Positions 45,602-55,003 of a DNA stretch of 64,000 bases are shown here, one piece after another. Made by a program: the position numbers and the translations under genes. The stretch is from Subsaximicrobium wynnwilliamsii (GTDB lineage Bacteria; Bacteroidota; Bacteroidia; Flavobacteriales; Flavobacteriaceae), in contig NZ_VORM01000008.1 in assembly GCF_007997225.1 (NCBI RefSeq), positions 62,001 through 126,000 of the forward strand, read 5' to 3'. The notes under the pieces were generated by a model. It worked only from the letters and a program-made list of their open reading frames with translations. It had not been told where the DNA came from and did not search any database. The stretch's first letter is position 1. Every line of letters starts with the position of its first letter.

Positions 45602-47761
45602 TTAGTAGAATCTTGCTCGGTTATCATCAATTTCAGCAGTTTCCTTTAAGGCATTGTACACTTTGGATTGTGCTGCGTTTGCTCTGGTTCTGCTCAATCT
45701 GTTGGCGACACCTTGGTAGTTCTCCAATTCTGAAGTCGGCTCGATTTTAAGAACCGAAACCACATACACACCGCTATTACCATCAATCAATCCAGAAGTT
45801 TCACCCTCTTTCAATCCAAAGGCAACACCTACCACTTTAGGTTCCAAACCTGCACCAGCCAAGGTTGGATTTTTCATGTTAACCGCAGAGGCTGTATTGG
45901 TTTTAGCACTTGGTGTTTTTGCAACCTCTTCAAGTGTGGTTCCTGAGATTTTCTCACGAATCATTTTTGCTTTCTTTCCTTTTCTTATTTCAGATAAGGC
46001 TGAAGCTGAAGCGTTTTCAGGATTCATTAAACCTTTTTTGGTTTTGTTGGTCACTTGAACTACTGCATAACCACCACCAGGGATGGAAAAACGCTTGTAA
46101 TCCCCTACGCTAGTACCTTCTTCAAAAGCCCAACGTACAATTGGCCTTTGACTGCCTAAGCCTGGAATGTTTTCATCCAATACCTTGATACCATTTACGG
46201 GTTTAATCGCCATGTCACGTTCTTTTGCTGCGTCTTGTAAATCGGCTTCTTGCAAGGCCATTTCAAACTTGGAGGCCTCTGTAAAAACATTGTCAATGGT
46301 CTCTGTTGATGGCTCAACCTTTTTAGCGATGGTTGCTGTTTTCACTGCTCTAGATTCTCCCTTTTGACCTAAGATCTCAATCACATGGAAACCAAACTGC
46401 GTTTGCACCACATCAATATCTCCGGTTTTATTTTGGAACTCAAAGTCACTAAACGGCTTTACCATTTGCGTACTTGGGTGATAATCGTATTCGCCGCCAT
46501 TTTCAACACTGCCTTGATCTGATGACAACGCGGTTACCAATTCTGGAAATTTTGAAGGATACGCTTTAACAACCGTCAAAACGCTGTCTGCAGTGGCTTT
46601 GGCCTGTGCTTCAGATCTGGTCACATCTGGACCTGCACTACTCGCTCCTATAAAAGGTATTAAGATATGACGTACTTTAGCGGAATCTGGCATTTGCTTT
46701 TCTGCAACAATTTTGGTAAGTTTCATCATCCCATCATCCTTGTAAGGCCCATAGACATCGCCTACATTAAGTTTATAGAGCGTATCTGCAACCACGTCTG
46801 GCAAACCAGATTTTTTAATAAAACTATCTGTATATTTTTCTTCAGAATTTGCGGTAAAATTGACGTAATTCTCAATATTGGAGTCCTCAACCTTCGCAAA
46901 TGCCTGGATGGTATCATTTTTACCATTTTCAAAAAGCACTTTGCCGTTAGAATACATATCAAATTCAGAACTTAAATTTTTCTCATCCTCCAAACTTGGT
47001 TCTTCATTGAATTGTACAAACGCGATATCGCGAGATGCTTCAACTTCGTATTTCTTTTTGTTCTTTTCAATGTAATCCTTGATATCAGATTTAGAAACCG
47101 CTACCAAACTGTCATTGATAGAACTGTAAGGCACTTGTACATACTTAAGGTTTCTATTTGAGTTTTCTAGATTGTGTTCTATTTCTGCTTCATTCAGGGT
47201 TGCATTCACACCCGCCTTGACCATATTGTAATAAGAGCGTTCTTGCGCACCAATGGCAATATTGGTTTCATTGTTTACCCAATCGTTATAAGTGATTCTA
47301 AAGTTACCCAAAATAGAAGGCTCTGGAGCTATGGCTTTTAAATTAGCGACAAACTCATTCAATTTGTTTTCATCAAACAAACCTGCTTCATTTTGAAATT
47401 CTGGATAGCTGGTGAAATTCTGTTTAAGCAAATCCCGCATTTCATCCTCTTCAACGCTCATCCCCAATTCATCAAATTGTGTGCTCATCACTGCGCGACG
47501 CACTTCTTGATCGTAAACACGGTTCATAACCTGAGTTGAAGTTGCCTGTGGCCCCATTTGTTGTTGGAGACTCTCCACTTGCCCCATAAATTGGTTACGA
47601 TCTATTTTATTGCCATTTACGGTTGCCACAACATCTTGTGAATCGCCAAACAGCGCATCACTATTTCTGAACAAATCAGTAAGTACAAATGAAAATAACG
47701 CTAATGCGATGATTAAAATCAAAAACAATGAACGTTGTCTAATCTTATTTAAAACTGCCAT
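45602..47761 (-). CDS. PpiD-like membrane-anchored peptidyl-prolyl isomerase
   Basis: Periplasmic folding factor. 719 residues: N-terminal membrane helix (LFLILIIALALFSFVLTDLF, about 12-31), SurA-N-like helical domain (about 45-260), a parvulin domain with KVRHILIPFIGAS near 360 and FGFHVIEILGQKG near 470, and a second degenerate parvulin-like segment towards the end. This is the SurA_N-3/PPIC layout common in Bacteroidota. It is the last gene of the minus-strand block, 340 bp after the CNNM gene. Confidence 0.92.
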   Translation of the reverse strand: MAVLNKIRQRSLFLILIIALALFSFVLTDLFRNSDALFGDSQDVVATVNGNKIDRNQFMGQVESLQQQMGPQATSTQVMNRVYDQEVRRAVMSTQFDELGMSVEEDEMRDLLKQNFTSYPEFQNEAGLFDENKLNEFVANLKAIAPEPSILGNFRITYNDWVNNETNIAIGAQERSYYNMVKAGVNATLNEAEIEHNLENSNRNLKYVQVPYSSINDSLVAVSKSDIKDYIEKNKKKYEVEASRDIAFVQFNEEPSLEDEKNLSSEFDMYSNGKVLFENGKNDTIQAFAKVEDSNIENYVNFTANSEEKYTDSFIKKSGLPDVVADTLYKLNVGDVYGPYKDDGMMKLTKIVAEKQMPDSAKVRHILIPFIGASSAGPDVTRSEAQAKATADSVLTVVKAYPSKFPELVTALSSDQGSVENGGEYDYHPSTQMVKPFSDFEFQNKTGDIDVVQTQFGFHVIEILGQKGESRAVKTATIAKKVEPSTETIDNVFTEASKFEMALQEADLQDAAKERDMAIKPVNGIKVLDENIPGLGSQRPIVRWAFEEGTSVGDYKRFSIPGGGYAVVQVTNKTKKGLMNPENASASALSEIRKGKKAKMIREKISGTTLEEVAKTPSAKTNTASAVNMKNPTLAGAGLEPKVVGVAFGLKEGETSGLIDGNSGVYVVSVLKIEPTSELENYQGVANRLSRTRANAAQSKVYNALKETAEIDDNRARFY

Positions 47762-48101
47762 TTTTATGTATTATTTATCATGTAATAAGTGGGCGAAAAT
47801 ACCATTTTCTATCAAATTATGAAAGGAGATTGTCTTTTTTATTAGCTATAATAAATTCTATTGAAAATACTGACAAATAAAGACTTGCTTCTTGTGGATT
47901 TGTTGCGTTGTTCGATGTGGATGTGTTGGAATTAAGGTTAGAGGTCTGCCTTATTGAAAAAGCCATCACAGAACATATCATTAAACTGAGGCAAAAAACC
48001 AAATAGCCCAATCCTCATAAACGAAGTCGCTACTTTTTGAACTTCAAATTCGCAAGCCAAAACCTTGAACATTGAACCTTGAATTTATAACCCGAAACCA
48101 C
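47762..48101. other. Intergenic stretch with TTGAAC repeats
   Basis: 340 bp. Its right end (48036-48100) contains TTGAACTT, CCTTGAACATTGAACCTTGAA and ACCCGAAACC, members of the TTGAAC family, up to the stop of the CNNM gene. A minus ORF of 64 codons (47817-48011) has a hydrophobic start but no recognisable family and is not called. TATTTTCG near 47795-47802 (minus) may be a weak -7 box of the PpiD-like gene. Confidence 0.55.
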
Positions 48102-49391
48102 TCAGTCTTCCCCAATAACCTGCAGCTCCAGCAAATCTATTTTAGTGGAGGACACCTCTAAAATCTTAAATTTATAGGTGGCCATGATCACTGTATCGTT
48201 AACCTGTGGAATCCCTTCCGTCGCGTGAACTATAAGGCCGCCGAGGGTTTCATAATTTTCGCTTTCCGGCAAATTAAGTTTATAGGTCTCATTGATATAG
48301 TCAACTTCCAATCGTGCTGAAAACTTAAAATGATGTACGCCCAATTTCTCCTCGATCAATGCCACACTATCGTGCTCATCCTCAATTTCGCCAAAAAGTT
48401 CCTCCACGATATCTTCAATGGTCATAATCCCTGCGGTACCGCCATATTCATCTATGACCACTGCCATACTTTTTCGCTTTTTGGTAAGGATACTCAGCAC
48501 GTCCTTGACCAGCATCGTTGCTGGCACAAACACCACTGGCATAGTAATGGCCTTGAGTGATTTTGGTTTTTTAAAAAGTTCAAAAGAATGCACGTAGCCC
48601 AAGATATCATCAATATTTTCCTTATAAACCAGTATTTTAGACAGGCCAGACTCGATGAACAAGTTGCTGATGGTCTTAAGGGACTCACTCACTTCTACCG
48701 CAACGATCTCGGTACGTGGCACCATCACTTCACGCGCCTTTACTTCGGAAAATTCAAGCGCATTTTGAAAAATCTGGATCTCACTATCCACCTCATCGTG
48801 CTCTTCAACCGATTCCATTTGCTCGCTAATGTAGTTTCCCAGCTCAATCTTCGTCATGGCGAGCTGCACGTTATCGCCTTCAGTTTTGAAGAAACGTCTT
48901 AAGATGCTATTTGAAATCCACATGATGAATGAGGACATAAACCAAAACAAGAGATAAAACAGGTACGCTGGGAATGCGAAGATCTTTAAGAAGGAATTCG
49001 CATAGATCTGGAAAAACACCTTCGGAAGGAATTCTGCGGTAATCAAAATTACTATGGTAGATATGATGGTTTGACTCAGCAGGCTAAAATCGTAAAGTAG
49101 GTAATGCACCATTGGATATTGTGAAGGCAGCATCGATTGGAACCAGGCTACAAGCACATCTCCCATTAAAAAACCGTAGATGACCAGTGCAATATTGTTA
49201 CCAATAAGCATGGTGGCAATAAATTTTGAGGGCTTTGCGGTGAGCTTCGTAAGAATACTGGCCAAAAAATCACCCTGTTTTTTTTCGATCTCTATATGGA
49301 TCTTGTTGGAGGAAATATAGGCGATCTCCATTCCGGAGAAAAACGCCGAAAGCAACAACATTAAAATGATGATCAATATGCTAAGATCCAT
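48102..49391 (-). CDS. CNNM/CorC (hemolysin) family membrane protein
   Basis: A 429-residue protein: DUF21/CNNM membrane domain with three to four helices (about 1-175, starting SILIIILMLLLSAFFSGMEIAYIS), two CBS domains (about 200-320, with REVMVPRTEIVAV and DEYGGTAGIMTIEDIVEELFGEI), and a C-terminal CorC_HlyC domain (about 345-425). Family members move or sense Mg2+ and other ions; GldE of gliding bacteria is a related protein, but no gld gene is adjacent, so that name is not used. Two bases separate it from the small membrane protein gene upstream. Confidence 0.9.
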   Translation of the reverse strand: MDLSILIIILMLLLSAFFSGMEIAYISSNKIHIEIEKKQGDFLASILTKLTAKPSKFIATMLIGNNIALVIYGFLMGDVLVAWFQSMLPSQYPMVHYLLYDFSLLSQTIISTIVILITAEFLPKVFFQIYANSFLKIFAFPAYLFYLLFWFMSSFIMWISNSILRRFFKTEGDNVQLAMTKIELGNYISEQMESVEEHDEVDSEIQIFQNALEFSEVKAREVMVPRTEIVAVEVSESLKTISNLFIESGLSKILVYKENIDDILGYVHSFELFKKPKSLKAITMPVVFVPATMLVKDVLSILTKKRKSMAVVIDEYGGTAGIMTIEDIVEELFGEIEDEHDSVALIEEKLGVHHFKFSARLEVDYINETYKLNLPESENYETLGGLIVHATEGIPQVNDTVIMATYKFKILEVSSTKIDLLELQVIGED

Positions 49392-49393
49392 AC

Positions 49394-49585
49394 TTAGGAA
49401 TCTTTTCTGTTTTCAAACTTTTTCTTGAAACGCCTTCTGAAGAAAAACATAAAAATGGCCAACCCTGCAAAAATAAAGGAAATGATGGCCCTGCTACCAT
49501 CTGATCCCAAACTATAGAATCCATCAACAATGAAGAGAATGGCAAAAATTAAATAAACGTATTGAAAAAAATTTAGGAGTTTCAT
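49394..49585 (-). CDS. Small two-helix membrane protein (63 aa)
   Basis: Two hydrophobic segments (about 7-22 and 33-48) separated by GSDGSR, and a basic tail FRRRFKKKFENRKDS. Conserved in this position in flavobacteria as far as recalled; function unknown. It sits between lptC and the CNNM gene with two-base spacing to the latter, so it is likely a real, co-translated gene. Confidence 0.75.
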   Translation of the reverse strand: MKLLNFFQYVYLIFAILFIVDGFYSLGSDGSRAIISFIFAGLAIFMFFFRRRFKKKFENRKDS

Positions 49586-49645
49586 TTATGGCTCTAATAA
49601 TTAAGGTACAAAGATAAAGATGTTTTAACAACTGAAGCGCCCGTA

Positions 49646-50215
49646 TCAATCTTTTACGATCATATCGCCTCTGCCTTCTAAAATTGTGTAGTTCTTGAAC
49701 TTGGTATCGCTATCAAAAATATCGCCATGGCCACTGTTGGAAGTCGCCGATTTCAAACTCACAGGCAGGTTGCTGAACAGCCATTCCTGTTTTTGGTCGT
49801 AATACATTTGCTCGGCAAATAGACTGTCTTTTTGTGGGGTAATCAAGATAACGTTGCCTTGCATGTCGATAAGATCGGTCTCGCCATAGACGATGGCATA
49901 ATCTGCCAAAACCACATTTTTCTGACCTTTCTCATCAAAGAGCGATAAGACTACCCCTTCAGGAAACTCTTGAAAAGCAAATTCACGATTAGAATAATCC
50001 AACATTTTAGGACTTTTCAAATTGGCAATCAAGCGGCCAATGGAATCTTCAGCTTCAGTATATTTCAAATTGATATTCTTGGCAACACCTATGGGCTGAT
50101 TTTGAAGCACACCAATTTGCTGCACCTCCTTAAAGTTGTTTTTGCATGAAAAAAGCATAGTCACAACAAATGTTGTGACTATGCAAGTATTAAAATATAA
50201 ACAAGATTTCTTCAT
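49646..50215 (-). CDS. lptC: LPS export protein LptC
   Basis: Periplasmic bridge component of the LPS transporter. 189 residues. Here it has a lipoprotein-type signal (VVTMLFSC) in place of the plain N-terminal helix, as in other Bacteroidota. Beta-jellyroll pattern with DYSNREFAFQEFPEGVVLSLFDEKG and ADYAIVYGETDLIDMQGNVIL. It lies 23 bp after the TPR gene. Fits with LpxB and TamB/TamL as part of outer-membrane building. Confidence 0.9.
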   Translation of the reverse strand: MKKSCLYFNTCIVTTFVVTMLFSCKNNFKEVQQIGVLQNQPIGVAKNINLKYTEAEDSIGRLIANLKSPKMLDYSNREFAFQEFPEGVVLSLFDEKGQKNVVLADYAIVYGETDLIDMQGNVILITPQKDSLFAEQMYYDQKQEWLFSNLPVSLKSATSNSGHGDIFDSDTKFKNYTILEGRGDMIVKD

Positions 50216-50238
50216 TGAAATAAAAGGTACTAGTGATA

Positions 50239-51627
50239 TTAGTCCACTTTAGGAACCACGACACTTCCGCCGATCCAGCACCCGATATTGATGGTTGAGC
50301 CACCATTACCTTTGGTAAAGATCTCACTTCTGGTTGGCGCATTGGCCTCGTAAGATGCAGCCGCTTGACTTGAGTTCGATCTCAAGTTGGGATCAACTTG
50401 ACCTGCTTTTCTAGCCTCTTGTGCTGCATACCAGAACACCGCTCTCTTATTGAAGTTGTCGTCACCACAGCTGTTTGCGCTTTTGGCATACATGCTTGCA
50501 ATGTGCAAGTGAGGCGTCCCATCTGATGGGTTAAGTTCTAAAGCGTCTCTATAATAGTTTCTTGCCGTACTATAGTCGCCTCTATTTTTAAAGCCAGCCG
50601 CGATTCTCTTGGCCAACCTCGCTTTTTTGAACTTATCGGTCTGCAAATCAAAAGACTGTCTCACATATTGATCTGCTTCCTTGATTTTTCCTTGCTCACG
50701 CAATATTGTGGATACAAAATATTTAGTATCTGCGGAAGGATCAACTTCGTCATATTTTTTGACCAATTCAATGTACAATGGATCTTCAGTACACTCTTTG
50801 TTGTACATTCTGCTCACTGCACGCTTCAACCAAACCGCATCATTATACTTTTCCTCATATTGTTTTTTATACAATGGGATCAAGTTCTCGCAATTTGCCA
50901 ATTGGCCTAAATAGCTATCCAAGCTACCAGAGATCTTTCCGTTGGCCTCCAATTTATCCAAATAGTATTTTTTGTAGAGCGCTTCTTTATCTTTCAAAGC
51001 TGTACCAGCTTCCTCTTTTTCAATTAATTCATTGACAGACTTGGTATAGCCTTCATTTAAATTCTCCAATTGCTCAGAGACATCATCGTATTTATCAAAT
51101 ACTTGTTGCAATTCAATTTCCTTAGCTTTGAAAAGATCCACCGTTTTAGTGAAATACACATATAAGCCCTTAGTGCTTGTGAAATTCTTTAAATCTTGTT
51201 TGAAGGCATTGTCAAACGCGTTATACACATCCATATCGCTCTTATTGAGGAGCTCTTGGTTATCATAAAGCAAGATACCAATTCCTTCAAGCACTTCTCC
51301 CTTAGCGTATTTGCTTGGGAAATGCTCTCCAGCTTCATTTAAAAGTGCAATATAATCTTCAATAAACGCCTCTTTCTCAGCACCTGATGAGTTATCTATT
51401 TTATGATTTAGAACTTTCTCACCAAATTTATAAATGATAAGATTAAACTTAGGGCATTCCTTTCTTACAGACATGAATGGTTCATATGCCTGATCATATT
51501 TTTTATTCTTAACGTAGTCGTTCATTAATGTTAAGTTCAACATGCAGTTTTCATTTTGTTGCGCAAAACTAAAGTTGGTCGCCATCAACAAAGCTGCAAT
51601 GATTACTGTTATTTTTGTCTTCATCTT
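50239..51627 (-). CDS. Exported TPR protein, function unknown
   Basis: A 462-residue protein from ATG 51627, which gives a clean signal peptide (ITVIIAALLMATNFSFAQ). The reading can be extended to 51690, but those 21 codons overlap the previous gene and are repeat-derived (NVNITNVNITN). Tetratricopeptide-like helical repeats are visible, best at GDYSTARNYYRDALELNPSDGTPHLHIASMYAKS near 375, with coiled-coil stretches near 175-220. Conserved next to LptC and the barrel gene in flavobacteria; probably part of an envelope complex. Confidence 0.85.
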   Translation of the reverse strand, partial: KMKTKITVIIAALLMATNFSFAQQNENCMLNLTLMNDYVKNKKYDQAYEPFMSVRKECPKFNLIIYKFGEKVLNHKIDNSSGAEKEAFIEDYIALLNEAGEHFPSKYAKGEVLEGIGILLYDNQELLNKSDMDVYNAFDNAFKQDLKNFTSTKGLYVYFTKTVDLFKAKEIELQQVFDKYDDVSEQLENLNEGYTKSVNELIEKEEAGTALKDKEALYKKYYLDKLEANGKISGSLDSYLGQLANCENLIPLYKKQYEEKYNDAVWLKRAVSRMYNKECTEDPLYIELVKKYDEVDPSADTKYFVSTILREQGKIKEADQYVRQSFDLQTDKFKKARLAKRIAAGFKNRGDYSTARNYYRDALELNPSDGTPHLHIASMYAKSANSCGDDNFNKRAVFWYAAQEARKAGQVDPNLRSNSSQAAASYEANAPTRSEIFTKGNGGSTINIGCWIGGSVVVPKVD

Positions 51628-51640
51628 GTTTCTATTTATG

Positions 51641-51670
51641 TTAGTTATATTTACGTTAGTTATATTTACG
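51641..51670. repeat. 15-bp tandem duplication at a gene end
   Basis: TTAGTTATATTTACG twice in a row. The second copy encodes the last residues and stop (RKYN) of the barrel protein; the first copy lies after the stop and before the TPR gene ATG. Confidence 0.9.
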
Positions 51671-52957
51671 TTTTTCAAACCATCTGTCATTCAACGACAA
51701 ACTAATTTGCAAGTTAAAGAAGTTCTCCTGGATCAAATTTAGATCTTTGGTGCCTCTTCTGCCAATCTCTGCCCCGAGATTAGTATTAGAGAATATCCCT
51801 CCCACTGGCAACCCTACTCCAAAAGATATGCCAAACTCGTTAATGCTTTGCTCATTGATCTCCAAACCTGTGTTCTCATAATGCACACCAGCCCTATAGG
51901 TCACTCGTTTCCAATAGCTTGAGAATGAATTGTAGTCTGGAACAAAAAAACCACCAAGTGCAACACTTGAGGCATTTACAAAATTAGCATTATTTATTGA
52001 AACTATTGGGTTCGCAAATTCACTTGTGTTCTGTCTTGAATATTCCAATCCTGCAAACCAATTTCTTGGCGCACCTATACCCGCACCTATAGAGAATCGG
52101 GATGGCAAGGTTAAATCGGTCTCTTCCAAACCAAGACTTGCCAGATCGGCGTCAAAACCATTGACCAAAAATTCTTGACCAGCAGTATTTACAGAAATGG
52201 TAGAAAAGGCTCTTTGGTTTTTGGAAGTGATATTGCTTTTTGGTGAGTAAGTCAAGCCAGCTTGCATTTCCAACTTTTCATTGATCATGGTTTTATAAGT
52301 CAAACCAAGATTGAAATTGATGCCACTTAAATCGGATCTGTTATTCTCTCTGGTTTGGTATTGTACCAGTCTACCCTCGCCATCATATACAAATTCGATT
52401 GCGCTGTTTTGTATGTTTCCGAAGTTATAATTGACGTCAATACCAGCACTCAACTTATCGGTTATGCGATAACCCAAACCTAGAAATGCCCTGTTGACGC
52501 CCCCTTCTCCTTTATAACGGTTGCGCAATGCACTATCATCAAAATCCTCTAGTTTATAACCTACCGAAGTGTAGGGCACCAGTCCAAAACCGACTCCAAA
52601 ATCTCCCAAAGGCAATGAAAGCGCCATATAATCAAAAGTGGTCGTGCTTACCTTTGCCTCGCCAGAGTTGGCTTTCAAGTTGATACTGCTTTGGCTTCCA
52701 GCGATGGAGAATTTCACGGGTCTGGCCTCGTTATTCCAGATTTTAAGATTTGGCCCTACGTAGGCTGCCGGGTTTTTCAGGTTGACATGAATGCTATCTG
52801 TATAGATGCTAAGACCACCCATACTCCTGTTTTCTACCGTACCCTTAAATTTTAAACTTCCAATTCCGTAGAAGGAATATGGAGACGCAGTTCCTTCTTG
52901 AGCGTGTGTTTGCACGGCGTAACAGGCAATTAAAACTATTACAAGTTTTCTTATCAT
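51656..52957 (-). CDS. Outer-membrane beta-barrel protein, FadL-like fold
   Basis: A 433-residue exported protein with signal peptide (KLVIVLIACYAVQTHAQ). It begins SPYSFYGIGSLKFKGTVENRSMGGLS, has many alternating amphipathic strands and Gly-aromatic turns (LGLGYRITDKLSAGIDVNYNFG), and resembles the FadL/PorV-type barrels of Bacteroidota. Substrate unknown. Its stop is followed after 28 bp by the TPR gene, and it overlaps the coaX stop by one base, so the three are one operon. Confidence 0.82.
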   Translation of the reverse strand: MIRKLVIVLIACYAVQTHAQEGTASPYSFYGIGSLKFKGTVENRSMGGLSIYTDSIHVNLKNPAAYVGPNLKIWNNEARPVKFSIAGSQSSINLKANSGEAKVSTTTFDYMALSLPLGDFGVGFGLVPYTSVGYKLEDFDDSALRNRYKGEGGVNRAFLGLGYRITDKLSAGIDVNYNFGNIQNSAIEFVYDGEGRLVQYQTRENNRSDLSGINFNLGLTYKTMINEKLEMQAGLTYSPKSNITSKNQRAFSTISVNTAGQEFLVNGFDADLASLGLEETDLTLPSRFSIGAGIGAPRNWFAGLEYSRQNTSEFANPIVSINNANFVNASSVALGGFFVPDYNSFSSYWKRVTYRAGVHYENTGLEINEQSINEFGISFGVGLPVGGIFSNTNLGAEIGRRGTKDLNLIQENFFNLQISLSLNDRWFEKRKYN

Positions 52958-53697
52958 TAGTTTGTATTATATTCTAAAATAAAATTCAAACCTTCGAGAA
53001 GAAAATTTGAAGTGGCAAATATGCCATTTTTTAATTGGTTTGACAAAAATTCGGCATCACCACCTGTTAAAATAACTGTTAAATCTGAATAATTATTATG
53101 GTAATCGTTGAGGATACCATCAATTTCCATTGAAATCCCATTCACTACGCCAGAATGTATTGCGCTATTGGTCGCATTACCTATGAGTGCCACTGGTCTG
53201 GTGGTTGGCAGTAAAGGTAATTTGGCAGTGTGGTTATGAAGTGATTCATAACGCAATCTAATGCCCGGGGAAATGGCGCCACCCAGATATTGGTTTTGGG
53301 CATTGATGAAATCATAGGTAATACAGGTGCCTGCATCTATAATCAATACATTTTTATTCGGAAATTTAAAAACAGAGGCACTTACCAAAGCGATACGATC
53401 CACACCCAAGCTGTGGGGTGTTTTATATAAATTGGTAAATGGAAAATTTAGATCTTGCGAAAGCTCTAAGGCGGTAAGTCTAGCTTTTACAAGCGCGACT
53501 TGAGATGCTGCAAGCTTCCCTACGGAAGCAATGATCGCCTTCTTGAGCGCCGGATAGGCTTTTAAAGTCGCCTCCAGCTCAAACTCAAACTCCTTGAGTA
53601 ATATAGCTTGTTGGAAAAGCAGCGCATTTTGACTGAAAACGGCCAGCTTAACGCGGGTATTACCAACATCGATAATTAAATTCATAGTGTTTGACAA
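52957..53697 (-). CDS. coaX: Type III pantothenate kinase CoaX
   Basis: First step of coenzyme A synthesis. 246 residues of the ASKHA fold. Phosphate-1 DVGNTRVKLAVF at the N-terminus, HSLGVDRIALVSA near 93, IDAGTCITYDFI near 116, GGAISPGIRLRYESL near 134 and ILTGGDAEFL near 205. First gene of the minus block, divergent from tRNA-Phe. Confidence 0.96.
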   Translation of the reverse strand: MSNTMNLIIDVGNTRVKLAVFSQNALLFQQAILLKEFEFELEATLKAYPALKKAIIASVGKLAASQVALVKARLTALELSQDLNFPFTNLYKTPHSLGVDRIALVSASVFKFPNKNVLIIDAGTCITYDFINAQNQYLGGAISPGIRLRYESLHNHTAKLPLLPTTRPVALIGNATNSAIHSGVVNGISMEIDGILNDYHNNYSDLTVILTGGDAEFLSNQLKNGIFATSNFLLEGLNFILEYNTN

Positions 53698-53825
53698 AGT
53701 GCTAAATCTACAAAACGATGCTTTAGGTTAGGTTGTACCTTAACCAAATTATAACATTGTATCATGAATTCAAGCCAGTTAGGGGCGCGCTGGGTAAACA
53801 TTCCTAAATTTTTTAAAGTTTCTTT

Positions 53826-53855
53826 TTGCGAATCTCAAAAATGCGTATATATTTG
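53826..53855 (+). promoter_or_regulatory. Promoter of tRNA-Phe
   Basis: TTG at 53826-53828 and TATATTTG at 53848-53855 with 19 bp between them, a full match to the flavobacterial consensus (TTG, 17-23 bp, TAnnTTTG), ending 20 bp before the tRNA. Confidence 0.8.
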
Positions 53856-53875
53856 CAGTCTCGTTTTAAACGACT

Positions 53876-53951
53876 GGTGCCTTAGCTCAGTTGGTAGAGC
53901 AAAGGACTGAAAATCCTTGTGTCCCTGGTTCGATTCCTGGAGGCACCACCA
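53876..53951 (+). tRNA. tRNA-Phe (GAA)
   Basis: Complete cloverleaf: acceptor GGTGCCT / AGGCACC, D arm GCTCAGTTGGTAGAGC, anticodon stem AAGGA/TCCTT with loop CTGAAAA (anticodon GAA), T arm CCTGG-TTCGATT-CCTGG, and an encoded CCA end. Confidence 0.97.
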
Positions 53952-53954
53952 GAA

Positions 53955-53984
53955 AAGCCCGATCTATTTTAGATCGGGTTTTTT
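53955..53984 (+). terminator. Terminator of tRNA-Phe
   Basis: GCCCGATCTA, short loop, TAGATCGGG followed by TTTTTT, directly after the tRNA. Confidence 0.9.
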
Positions 53985-54086
53985 GGTTATGTCAAGTCAT
54001 GCCCGGGTTCCCTCCGAAACTTCGGAGTTGAAGGCGGTAGCATCAATCTCAATATTTCAAGGCAATCTTTTTTAAATTGGCTTCAG

Positions 54087-54094
54087 TATTTTTG
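54087..54094 (+). promoter_or_regulatory. Putative -7 box of the hydrolase-cREC gene
   Basis: TATTTTTG matches TAnnTTTG, 43 bp upstream of the ATG at 54137; no clear -33 element. A hairpin CTCCGAAACTTCGGAG lies at about 54013-54029. Confidence 0.45.
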
Positions 54095-54136
54095 TAAATT
54101 GTTGGGGCTATAAAAATTGAAGACGATTAAAAGACA

Positions 54137-54985
54137 ATGAACATACTTTATCTCCACGGATTGAACAGTAGCCTAAGCCCCGAAAAAAGGAAGGCTTTAG
54201 AACGCTACGGAAACGTAGAAGCCCCAACCATTGATTATGAAAATAATCCCGATAGTATCAGTAGCTTGTTCGATCAATTTGAAGATGCCAACATAGACTT
54301 GGTCATTGGCAGTAGTATGGGTGGTTTCGCAGGCTATTATCTATCTAAATTATTTCAATTGCCCGCTTTATTATTTAATCCAGCATTGGCTAATAGAAGC
54401 GTGTTTCAAAATATACCTAACGCACCAGAAACCAATGCCAATAGCATTCATTTAGTACTAGGCTCAAAAGACTCTGTTGTCATAACAGAAGACACTTTAG
54501 ACTTTTTAGCTAATTTATTAATGCAACCACAAAATTACAGCATCCAGATTCGACCTGAATTGGAACATCGGATACCAGTTGAAATTTTTGAAGAGGAAGT
54601 CAGCTCGTTATTTGAGCGTCTGCCTCCAGGTCATTTGAAACCGAAAAGACTCTTCTTAGACGACATTAGAACCGTCAACATGGTTTATGACACTACCTTT
54701 GAACCCGAGTTTGACATCGTGAGAACTTATGATGCCTTTGTAGACTATATCAAAAAAAACGGTCTCCCCGATTTTATTAGTTTCGATAACGATCTTGGCC
54801 TTGGCACAGATGGAAAAGTGGCACCCGACGGATTAGCTGCAGCCAAATGGCTGGTTTATGAATCTGGACTCGACTTAAGAAACCTACACTATAAGGTGCA
54901 TTCTGCAAACCCTGTTGCCGCGCAACAAATACGCGGACTCTTGGGGAATTATATCCGGTTTTTGAATCAACGGAATACGTCCTAA
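54137..54985 (+). CDS. YqiA-like hydrolase fused to a cREC receiver domain
   Basis: A 282-residue protein with two parts. Residues 1-160 are a YqiA/YcfP-type alpha/beta hydrolase: MNILYLHGLNSSLSPEKRKAL, nucleophile elbow VIGSSMGGFAGYYLS (Ser about 59), FNPAL, acid in LGSKDSVV and His in LEHRIPVEIF. Residues 170-282 are a cyclic-phosphate-processing receiver (cREC) domain: KRLFLDDIRTVNMVYD and DFISFDNDLGLGTDGK hold the conserved acidic residues. Both halves appear intact. cREC domains are proposed to act on cyclic nucleotide or RNA phosphates; the fusion suggests a joint role, which is inference. Single-gene unit with its own -7 box. Confidence 0.85.
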   Translation: MNILYLHGLNSSLSPEKRKALERYGNVEAPTIDYENNPDSISSLFDQFEDANIDLVIGSSMGGFAGYYLSKLFQLPALLFNPALANRSVFQNIPNAPETNANSIHLVLGSKDSVVITEDTLDFLANLLMQPQNYSIQIRPELEHRIPVEIFEEEVSSLFERLPPGHLKPKRLFLDDIRTVNMVYDTTFEPEFDIVRTYDAFVDYIKKNGLPDFISFDNDLGLGTDGKVAPDGLAAAKWLVYESGLDLRNLHYKVHSANPVAAQQIRGLLGNYIRFLNQRNTS

Positions 54986-55003
54986 TTATAGGTTCCGCCA
55001 GCC

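Noticed and set aside
47817-48011. Minus-strand 64-codon ORF with a hydrophobic start
   Set aside because: No family features, Asn/Ser/Thr-rich, and it lies among repeats in a gap between real genes.
48102-49391. Naming the CNNM/CorC protein GldE
   Set aside because: Domain layout fits GldE, but no gliding gene is beside it and the general family explains all features.
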